11,618 nt of DNA from a bacterium (GTDB lineage: Bacteria > Hydrothermota > UBA3072 > B12-G15): NCBI GenBank assembly GCA_003646055.1, contig QNDZ01000038.1:1-11618 (forward strand), given 5' to 3'. Under the pieces are notes generated by a model, which ran no database searches, had not been told where the DNA came from, and was given only the letters and a program-made list of their open reading frames with translations. Each line of letters begins with the position of its first letter. Position 1 is the first letter of the stretch. The translations under genes were made by a program, and so were the position numbers. Positions 1 to 6,729 of the stretch are shown here, piece after piece.

Positions 1-322
1 CCATAATACCAGATGACCTTATACTCACCGGAGCCATTGCAGAGATTTTTTCGCGTAGAGGCTCAAGTTTTCCTCTAAGATTTGAATCTTTTTTAACCAG
101 ACGCTTCAATGCCTTTGATTTCTCTCTAATTGACAGGTTGCACTCAAGTATTTTCCTGATCCTGTTCTGATTCCTTTTGAAAAATTCATCCAGTATATCA
201 CCGGGGATTACGAACCATTCGGGAACTGCAAATCCCATCCTGGTTAATTTCAAAAGGTTTAAAGCCTTTCCACCAATTTTATTAATCTGTTCTTCATCAA
301 TATCATCGGGAAAGAGTATCAT
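1..322 (-). CDS. PEP/pyruvate-binding (PPDK N-terminal-like) ATP-grasp protein, 3' part beyond window
   Basis: This is a partial gene: 107 N-terminal residues are visible and the reading frame runs off the left edge. Residues 16-39 match the start of the PEP synthase / pyruvate phosphate dikinase nucleotide-binding domain: an IGGKALNLLKL stretch with G17, G18 and K19, then MGFAVPEWFVI. Residues 99-104 read VSIRSS, the family's arginine motif, so K19 and R102 correspond to the lysine and arginine that contact ATP phosphates in this fold. The family phosphorylates pyruvate, or another acceptor, using ATP through a phosphohistidine. The His domain and PEP-utilising domain lie outside the window, so a full PEP synthase cannot be told from a stand-alone binding-domain protein. 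The start is ATG at 320-322, preceded by GGAGGTGAT. The gene is one base downstream of the prenyltransferase stop, so co-translation is likely. The family call is firm; the substrate is unknown. Confidence 0.8.
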   Translation of the reverse strand, partial: MILFPDDIDEEQINKIGGKALNLLKLTRMGFAVPEWFVIPGDILDEFFKRNQNRIRKILECNLSIREKSKALKRLVKKDSNLRGKLEPLREKISAMAPVSIRSSGIM

Positions 323-331
323 ATCACCTCC
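323..331 (-). promoter_or_regulatory. Ribosome binding site of the ATP-grasp gene, overlapping the upstream stop codon
   Basis: On the minus strand GGAGGTGAT lies directly before the ATG at 322-320. Its core GGAGG is built from the last two codons (TGG AGG) of the prenyltransferase gene, and that gene's TGA stop lies within the same element. The arrangement implies translational coupling. It also fixes the ATG as the start, because the nearby GTG runs into a stop after two codons. Confidence 0.75.
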
Positions 332-1217
332 AGAATGGCAAAACTAAGAATACTGCAAGAACAAGCATGAGTAACAACTGGCCTGCTAAATTCATCCTTT
401 CTGGCATCCCGGATTTGAGATACCTTAAAAATTTTATTCCGATCAGAAGCACCACAAAATATCCAATGATCACAGGTAACACCAACAAAAGTCTATATCT
501 TGAAATTACAATTGAGGAAAGTGCGGAAAAAAGAGCCACGATTGTAAGGTAAAGGTATGTGGCACCTTTTGCTCCCAGGAGTTTTGAATAATTATCAACA
601 CCAGGCTTTTCAGACTCTGGTGCCTCTATCTTTCTGCCGACTTCAATAACAAAACCAGCCAGATAAACTATGACAAACACAAGAAGACTGCCACAGGAAA
701 AACAGGGATAGCCTGTGTGTCCTCCAATGTAAGCACCCATAAAGGGCATAACCAGCATGTGTAGAGAAGCGTATATCAGCCTGTTTCCTCTTAATTTATC
801 CCCCACAAAAAATTCCTTTAGCATAAGAAATATGAAAGCTTCCATGGATAGAGCTTTAATCAGGTTGTCAAACCCATAAAAAACATTCAGAATAATTATC
901 AAAGAGGTAACTATCCCAGCAAGTATTTTTATCTCCTTTAAAACAATCACACCCCTCTGAACAGGTCTTTCTGGTGATACCTCACTGTCCACCTGGAAAT
1001 CCTTTATTTCATCAAAGAGTCTGAGCTGAAAAAAGACAAGAAATAGTGTAAAAAAACCAGTTATCTGAATAGAATTGAACCTGTAAACACTTCCCTGCAA
1101 AACCAGAAAAAGATTGTGAATTCCCCAATAAAATATAAGAATAAAAATCCCATTTTGCAGAAATGGAAACCTTTCCTTCTGATACGCAATAAGCCTATTA
1201 AAAAAATTCCTCTCCAT
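324..1217 (-). CDS. UbiA-family membrane prenyltransferase
   Basis: A very hydrophobic protein of 297 residues with about nine predicted membrane segments, the usual length for UbiA-type intramembrane prenyltransferases. These transfer a polyprenyl group from its diphosphate to an acceptor using Mg2+ bound by aspartates. The first Asp-rich motif is clear: DEIKDFQVD gives D69, D73 and D77 (DxxxDxxxD), followed by the SPERPVQRG loop typical of a UbiA subgroup with an FDExKD motif. The second motif is degenerate: around residues 192-204 it reads EVGRKIEAPESE, with glutamates where classical members have aspartates. C172 and C175 form a CxxC in a loop near mid-protein. ATG at 1217 is preferred; a TTG directly upstream at 1220 would add one residue. 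Neither has a Shine-Dalgarno sequence. The gene heads an operon with the ATP-grasp gene. Isoprenoid-quinone, haem or lipid substrates are all possible; nothing here decides between them. Confidence 0.82.
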   Translation of the reverse strand: MERNFFNRLIAYQKERFPFLQNGIFILIFYWGIHNLFLVLQGSVYRFNSIQITGFFTLFLVFFQLRLFDEIKDFQVDSEVSPERPVQRGVIVLKEIKILAGIVTSLIIILNVFYGFDNLIKALSMEAFIFLMLKEFFVGDKLRGNRLIYASLHMLVMPFMGAYIGGHTGYPCFSCGSLLVFVIVYLAGFVIEVGRKIEAPESEKPGVDNYSKLLGAKGATYLYLTIVALFSALSSIVISRYRLLLVLPVIIGYFVVLLIGIKFLRYLKSGMPERMNLAGQLLLMLVLAVFLVLPFWR

Positions 1218-1226
1218 CAAACATTC

Positions 1227-1254
1227 ATTATAACAGATATAAAATCTTTATCAA
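1227..1254 (-). promoter_or_regulatory. Promoter of the prenyltransferase operon, probably giving a leaderless mRNA
   Basis: Reading leftward, a -35 box TTGATA (1254-1249) is followed after 16 bases by TATAAT (1232-1227), itself preceded by TGT, making a perfect extended -10 (TGnTATAAT). Only nine bases, GAATGTTTG, separate the -10 from the ATG at 1217. Transcription normally starts about 6-8 bases after the -10, so the transcript should begin at or within a few bases of the start codon. No Shine-Dalgarno is present, in agreement with this. Start-site position is inferred, not measured. Confidence 0.72.
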
Positions 1255-1290
1255 TAGGAAATCTTCCTTCATAGTCCCCTAAAAAACATC

Positions 1291-1319
1291 TTGACATTGG
1301 TTAAAATTCATTGTAAAAA
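1291..1319 (+). promoter_or_regulatory. Promoter of the A2M-pbpC operon
   Basis: A perfect -35 consensus TTGACA (1291-1296) is followed after 17 bases by TAAAAA (1314-1319), a 4-of-6 match to the -10 consensus. The predicted start is near 1326, giving a leader of about 25 bases that ends in a strong ribosome site. The strong -35 with a weak -10 under a palindrome is what a regulated promoter would look like. Confidence 0.65.
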
Positions 1320-1325
1320 CAATGA
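1308..1325. promoter_or_regulatory. 18-base perfect palindrome over the -10 box, candidate operator
   Basis: TCATTGT-AAAA-ACAATGA is a perfect inverted repeat with 7-base arms and a 4-base centre. It covers the whole proposed -10 box of the A2M-pbpC promoter and ends at about the predicted transcription start, so it would be mostly absent from the RNA. That favours a DNA-binding site for a dimeric repressor over an RNA hairpin. No regulator gene is visible in the window. Confidence 0.5.
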
Positions 1326-1336
1326 GAAGAAAAATT

Positions 1337-1345
1337 AAAGGAGGT
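1337..1345 (+). promoter_or_regulatory. Consensus ribosome binding site of the A2M gene
   Basis: AAAGGAGGT lies five bases before the ATG at 1351. It is a full complement to the 16S rRNA 3' end and supports that ATG as the start. Confidence 0.85.
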
Positions 1346-1350
1346 ATATT

Positions 1351-4300
1351 ATGAAAAAATACATTCCTCTTTTTGTGCTTGCAGTGATTTTTTTGGTCGT
1401 AGCCTTCTTCTTCCCATTCCTGTATGTAAAATACAGCAAATATTCTTTTACTGTATCCAGACCAGAACATAAAGCAGGAGAGACGAAAGAAGTAGAAAAA
1501 GGTGTGAAGGTTTCCATGTCTCCAGAGGGTAAATTGGAGTCAATACCCCGATCTTTGACATTCTATTTTTCCAGGTCTTTTACAGGTGCAGAGGGGGTAA
1601 TTGTGCCATCCGGGGAATTACCCCGCTATATAAAAATAGAACCACCACTCGGTGCCAGAGGAGAATGGGTTTCAGAGAGGAAGTTTGTCCTGCATTTTAT
1701 AAAGAAACCAGAGGCGGATAGAACATACAGGGTTTTCTTGAAAAGAATACCCTTAAAAAAAGAAGAAATAGTGCAGGTTTACCCGAGGGATTTTACATTT
1801 TCAACACCCCCATTTATCTTCAGGAATCTCAGGGTGGATACCCTCATTAATAAAAGGGTAATCTTAAAACTTGCCTTTAACTATCCTGTTAATATAAATA
1901 GTGCAAAAAGAGCCATATATATAGAGGACAAGTATGGTGAACGAATTCCCATAGAAAAGGTCTATTTCCCTGACCCTTATAATCACTCTCTAATTGCAGT
2001 TCAATTTAGAGTAACATATGCCCCTGCAGTTTATAAGCTGATTATAAGGAAATCCCTTAAATCAAGCTACGGGAATCCACTTGGAGAAGAAGTGGAGGAG
2101 GAGTTTTCGGTTGGTTACAGAAAGTATCCCATTTATATTACTTATATGGGAGTGGAAGGGACAGATGATGGGTTTACTATTGGATTTCGTGTATACACCC
2201 TGAAAAATAAATGGGTGGAGCCAGATGAGAGTACATTGAAAAGATATATAACAGTGACGCCTGATGTAAAGTACAAAGTATTCTCAGGGTATGGAGAGAT
2301 TAACATAATAGGTGATTTTATAGAGGGTGAAGAATATACAGTTACTATAAATGCTGGATTAAAAGGTACGAAAAACGAGGTTCTTGCACGGGAAGCTGTA
2401 TTTGATATCACAATACCCTACAGGAAACCATCAATAAATTTTGTATACAGTGGTAAATACTTTGGAAGGACAGGGGATTGGAAACTTCCTGTGAAGGTGG
2501 TGAATGTTGGTGAGTTAAAGATTAATGTTGATTTTATGCCCCAGAGAAATGTAGTTTTCTGGTACTCTGTTAGTGGAGGAAGGCGGTACTCCAGGTATAA
2601 ATATGTTGAAAATATTGTAAAGAACTATACAAAGGTAATAGAATCTCCAGGAAGTAATATAATATGGATTGACCTTAAAGACCTTATACCTGAACCCAGG
2701 ACAGGAATATACTTCCTGAGTATATCCGGTAAGGACAAGAAGGGAAGGCATTTCTCAGATAATGCAAGTATAGTTATTTCTGATATTTCTCTCATTGTTA
2801 AGTGGACCTATGACAAGGCATATGTCTGGGCTGTTAATAGTTCCACACTTAAACCTCTCCAGGGAGTTGATATAGAAATCTGGAGTGGAAGAAATTTCCT
2901 CTCTGGCAAGGGTACCACAGGGATGAACGGACTCTGTGAGGTTCCTCTAAAGAAGGGGAGGGATGTTTATATCGTATATGCAAAGAAGGGAGATGACTGG
3001 ACATATCTTCAGATTCCAGGTTCTAAAATTAATACATCGTCATTTGAAGTAAGTGGCTCAGCACCCACAAAGGCGTATACTGCATTTATTTATCCTGAAA
3101 GGGACATATATAGGCCTGGTGAGGAGATTCACATAGGGATTCTTGTAAGAAAGAATAAAACTTATGAAGGGGTTTCTGTTCCAGTTAGATTGAAGGTAAG
3201 GGACCCAAGAGGTAGAAGATTTGTTGAAATGACAGGAATGACAGATGCAACAGGGTTTGCCTCCTTTAATATAAAAACTTCTTCATCCTCTCCCACAGGG
3301 AAATATGCATTTGTTCTTTATACAGGAACAGAGAGACTTGTCTCTGATTTTGTTTTTGTTGAGACCTTTGCACCAGAAAGGATTGATTTAAGACTCAAAT
3401 ATTCAAACAGTGTCACCCTTAAAGCACCTTTCAAGTTATATGTTATGGCAGATTATCTTTTTGGTGCTCCTGCCTCAGGTGAAAAGGTAAGGGGAAGAAT
3501 CACTGGACAGGAGATTCCTTTTAAATGTGAGGGGTATGGTGATTACACTTTTGGTCCACTAAAATTCACAAGGGAAAAGACCCCGAAGGTTGATATAGAC
3601 CTTGGCACTGGAAAACTTGATGAGAAAGGGAGGAAAACCTTTCTGTGTAGCCCCCCTTCATATGAGGATTTTTATCTTCCTGTTAAACTGAATGCATATG
3701 TTGAGGTGTCTGAAGGTGGAAGCGGGAGGGTTACCAGAAGGGTAAAGGAAAGGATAGTTCATCCCTGTCCCTTTTACATAGGCCTTAAAACAAGTCCAAC
3801 ACGGGTTGTAAGAGGAAAGAAAATAAAGATTAGCGGAGTGCTCTTGAATCTTGATTGTTCTTTAAGAAAGGAAACAACCGTGCTCACATGGAGGGCGTAC
3901 AGGGTTTATTATAAATGGGATTATTACTTCTATGAAAGGTTTGGCTGGTGGAAGGTGAGAAAATTGATTCCTATTACTCCCTGGAATAAGGTTACAGCCA
4001 CTGGAGGAAAATTTGAATGCTTACTTTCACCACAGCAGGAATACAGGGATATAGTGGTTGAGGTTAAGTCTGAGGAAGGTGTCTGGTCACAGGTTTTAAT
4101 AGAGGGATGGGGATGGTATTGGTCTGGAGACTATGAAAAGATAGAATCACCAGAATATCTGGATTTGAGGCTTGAAAAACCATCTGCAGAACCAGGAGAG
4201 ATGGTGAAGGTTGAGACATCCCTTCCATTTGAGGGTAAGATTCTCTGGACCGTTGAACAAAATGGTGTTTTGATTTACCAGTGGAAGGAGGCAAAAGGGG

Positions 4301-6729
4301 AGAAGGCAGCCTGGTCATTCAGGGTACCTGAAGGTTATCCCAATGTATATGTTTCAGCCCTTCTTGTTCACTCGGGGAAAAACTATCTTGTTGCCAGGGC
4401 TTTTGGTGTAAAAAGGTTAAAAATAAGACCTAAAAAGATGAAATTGCCTCTGACCATAACTGTTCCTGATAAGGTAAAACCCAATCAGACACTTGTGGTT
4501 AAGGTTAAATCAGACAGAAGGTTTAAAGCAACCATTGCCATTGTTGACGAGGGGATACTTAATGTAAGGGGATTCAAAACACCAGACCCATACAATTCCA
4601 TTTTAAGACCCCTTGCACTCGGGGTAAACTCTGCAGAGGGTTTTGGGTGGGTGATGAAAAAATACCTCTCTGGAACGGGTGGAGGAATGTTGTTGAGGGC
4701 AAGGGAGGAGGAATTTCCCCAGACAAGGTTCACAAAATTTGTCTCCTTCTGGAGTGGTGTGCTTGAATCAGACAGAAATGGCTTGCTTGTGTACAAGGTG
4801 AAGGTGCCTCAATTTTCTGGTAGATTGCGTGTGATGGTGTGCGGTGCAGATAGGTCAAGGCTTGGCTCAAGGGATGCGAGGGTGGTTGTTAAGACAGATG
4901 TTGTTATCCAACCTACTGTTCCGCGTTTTCTCTATTCCAGAGACAAGGTAAATATTCCTGTTTCATTGATTAACACCACGGATAAAAAACAGGGCATAAA
5001 GATTTCTGCAAGGATAAAAGGTGGAATGCCAGAAAAATGGAAAAAATCCATCACCTTGGTTCCCCACGGTAGAACACTTGTTAGAATACCAATTATTGCA
5101 GGCGAATATTCCACAAGTTTATCCCTGGTTTTGGAAGCACGTGTTCATAGGTGGACATATGTTGATACTTTCACTATTCCAATATATCCTTCTTTACCCT
5201 ATATTAATAAGTTTACCTTTGCCAGGATTGAAAGCAAGAAAGAAGACCTGTCAAATTATTTTAGTGATTGGCTTTCTCCTGCCCACAAGGCGCAACTCTA
5301 TGTGTCAGCAATGCCAGGCCTGAACAGATTACATTATGTGAGGTATGCAGTTCATTATCCATATGGATGTATTGAACAGACTTCTACATCAACCCTTGTC
5401 CTTTTGAGATTAGCCAGATTGCTTCCTATTATTGATCCAGACATTACAGAACAAGAATACAGGGATATGGTGAATAAAGGTATCCAGAGAATTCTATCCA
5501 TGCAGACTGTATCAGGAGGGTTTTCCTACTGGCCTGGTTATCATAAGCCATCAAAGTGGTCTTCCGCCTATGCTACACTGGTGTTGATAGAGGCCAGAGA
5601 TGCAGGTTTTCATGTTCCAGATAATGCCATTAGAGCAGCCCTCTCTTATCTAAGAGCCCTTTCAGACAAAAATGCCCTTACATACTATGTCCTTGCAAGG
5701 GGTGGTCTCCTGAAGGCAAGGTCAGGTGTTATCCAGACCCTTGAAGAAAGGGTTTCACGTGAGGTCTATGGAAGGTTAAGCCTTTTGTGGATTGCAGGTG
5801 CACTTTATGAATCTGGTTTGAGAGACAGAGGGATTGAAATTCTTGAAAAGGCAATGAAGATGGAATTACAAAAAGAGAGAAGGTTATCAGGTAATTTTTA
5901 TTCTGTTTTAAAGAATCTGGCAGTTACACTATATATGGTGGAAACCATATATCCAGACATGGCAGGGGAGGATTCCCTTGTGGAAACAGTTGTAAGCCGG
6001 CTGGCTCAAAAAGATAGATGGTATTATTACACCACCCAGGAGATTGCATGGTCAATGCTCGCCCTTGGTAAGTATATGGATAACCATCCTGTCAGGAAAG
6101 ACATTGACATAAAACTTATAGTGGATGGCAGGGAATATCAGGGTCAGTCAGAAAAAGGGTTGATTACCTACTTTATAAAGAATGCACCGGATAAGAAAAT
6201 TACACTTGAGACAAACACTGTTCCACTTTATTTAGATATAGTGAATACTGGCTTTTCAAAAACTGTAAAAGCATTTGCAGAATCCAACCATCGTTTTCTC
6301 CCCATATTTAGAGAGGTGCTTTCATACAATGATGGCATAGAAGTCTCTGGGGTAGAACAGGGGAAACTCTTATTGATACATGTTGGATTTGAAAGAGAAG
6401 CCCGTTCATATTCCAATACAGCCTTTGAGGTTCCAATACCTTCAGGTTGTGAGATTGAAAATCCAAGATTGACCACAAGAGGTTTACCCTCATGGGTTGG
6501 GAAGTATAATAGAAAATGGAGGATGTGGAATCCTGATTATGTGGATATAAGGGATGATAGAGTGATTATCTTTGGAACATCAGGTTACAGAAGGCATTAC
6601 TTTATACTGGTAAGGGCTGTTACACCAGGAACCTACTTCTTCCCTCCAGCACGGGCAATGGTGATGTATAATCCTGAGATTAACTCCCAAACTGGTGCAA
6701 AAAGCTTTAGAGTTGTTGAAAAGGAATAA
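1351..6729 (+). CDS. Bacterial alpha-2-macroglobulin, thioester type, membrane-anchored
   Basis: A 1792-residue protein in the usual size range of bacterial A2M, proposed to trap foreign proteases in the periplasm. Residues 2-25 are basic then strongly hydrophobic (signal anchor or signal peptide). No lipobox cysteine is seen, unlike E. coli YfhM. Ig-like MG domains follow: about 45-150, 152-345 and 360-470, then a module opening ISLIVKW near 479 and the A2M_N segment with YPERDIYRPGE at 581-591. VDEGIL (1065-1070) and a flexible bait-like stretch (about 1090-1128) precede the A2M core, FWSGVLESDRNG, at 1133. The helical thioester domain contains YGCIEQ, with C1340 and Q1343 forming the internal thioester. 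The C-terminal domain has VDIRDDRVIIF (1731-1741) and PPARAMVMYNPE (1765-1776), both family signatures. Aromatic-rich stretches near 851-870 also occur in relatives. The 3' end overlaps pbpC by 35 bases. Confidence 0.95.
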   Translation: MKKYIPLFVLAVIFLVVAFFFPFLYVKYSKYSFTVSRPEHKAGETKEVEKGVKVSMSPEGKLESIPRSLTFYFSRSFTGAEGVIVPSGELPRYIKIEPPLGARGEWVSERKFVLHFIKKPEADRTYRVFLKRIPLKKEEIVQVYPRDFTFSTPPFIFRNLRVDTLINKRVILKLAFNYPVNINSAKRAIYIEDKYGERIPIEKVYFPDPYNHSLIAVQFRVTYAPAVYKLIIRKSLKSSYGNPLGEEVEEEFSVGYRKYPIYITYMGVEGTDDGFTIGFRVYTLKNKWVEPDESTLKRYITVTPDVKYKVFSGYGEINIIGDFIEGEEYTVTINAGLKGTKNEVLAREAVFDITIPYRKPSINFVYSGKYFGRTGDWKLPVKVVNVGELKINVDFMPQRNVVFWYSVSGGRRYSRYKYVENIVKNYTKVIESPGSNIIWIDLKDLIPEPRTGIYFLSISGKDKKGRHFSDNASIVISDISLIVKWTYDKAYVWAVNSSTLKPLQGVDIEIWSGRNFLSGKGTTGMNGLCEVPLKKGRDVYIVYAKKGDDWTYLQIPGSKINTSSFEVSGSAPTKAYTAFIYPERDIYRPGEEIHIGILVRKNKTYEGVSVPVRLKVRDPRGRRFVEMTGMTDATGFASFNIKTSSSSPTGKYAFVLYTGTERLVSDFVFVETFAPERIDLRLKYSNSVTLKAPFKLYVMADYLFGAPASGEKVRGRITGQEIPFKCEGYGDYTFGPLKFTREKTPKVDIDLGTGKLDEKGRKTFLCSPPSYEDFYLPVKLNAYVEVSEGGSGRVTRRVKERIVHPCPFYIGLKTSPTRVVRGKKIKISGVLLNLDCSLRKETTVLTWRAYRVYYKWDYYFYERFGWWKVRKLIPITPWNKVTATGGKFECLLSPQQEYRDIVVEVKSEEGVWSQVLIEGWGWYWSGDYEKIESPEYLDLRLEKPSAEPGEMVKVETSLPFEGKILWTVEQNGVLIYQWKEAKGEKAAWSFRVPEGYPNVYVSALLVHSGKNYLVARAFGVKRLKIRPKKMKLPLTITVPDKVKPNQTLVVKVKSDRRFKATIAIVDEGILNVRGFKTPDPYNSILRPLALGVNSAEGFGWVMKKYLSGTGGGMLLRAREEEFPQTRFTKFVSFWSGVLESDRNGLLVYKVKVPQFSGRLRVMVCGADRSRLGSRDARVVVKTDVVIQPTVPRFLYSRDKVNIPVSLINTTDKKQGIKISARIKGGMPEKWKKSITLVPHGRTLVRIPIIAGEYSTSLSLVLEARVHRWTYVDTFTIPIYPSLPYINKFTFARIESKKEDLSNYFSDWLSPAHKAQLYVSAMPGLNRLHYVRYAVHYPYGCIEQTSTSTLVLLRLARLLPIIDPDITEQEYRDMVNKGIQRILSMQTVSGGFSYWPGYHKPSKWSSAYATLVLIEARDAGFHVPDNAIRAALSYLRALSDKNALTYYVLARGGLLKARSGVIQTLEERVSREVYGRLSLLWIAGALYESGLRDRGIEILEKAMKMELQKERRLSGNFYSVLKNLAVTLYMVETIYPDMAGEDSLVETVVSRLAQKDRWYYYTTQEIAWSMLALGKYMDNHPVRKDIDIKLIVDGREYQGQSEKGLITYFIKNAPDKKITLETNTVPLYLDIVNTGFSKTVKAFAESNHRFLPIFREVLSYNDGIEVSGVEQGKLLLIHVGFEREARSYSNTAFEVPIPSGCEIENPRLTTRGLPSWVGKYNRKWRMWNPDYVDIRDDRVIIFGTSGYRRHYFILVRAVTPGTYFFPPARAMVMYNPEINSQTGAKSFRVVEKE

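Noticed and set aside
1308..1325. The palindrome as an intrinsic terminator or riboswitch stem
   Set aside because: The arms are AT-rich, no T-run follows, and the predicted transcript starts at its far end, so a DNA operator is the better reading.
1279..1517. Open minus-strand frames across the divergent promoter and the A2M start
   Set aside because: They overlap the promoter and signal-anchor coding sequence, have no ribosome site, and their translations have no recognisable features.
3895..4130. Unusual Trp/Tyr-rich stretches in A2M as a sign of inserted foreign sequence
   Set aside because: Aromatic-rich strands of this kind occur at the corresponding place in other bacterial A2Ms, and base composition does not change.
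4485..4796. 103-codon antisense frame inside the A2M gene
   Set aside because: It lies wholly inside a gene with clear family motifs; the composition is that of a shadow frame and no start signal is present.
5021..5323. 100-codon plus-strand frame in a second phase of the A2M gene
   Set aside because: The A2M frame continues unbroken into the thioester domain here, so this is neither a frameshift nor a nested gene.
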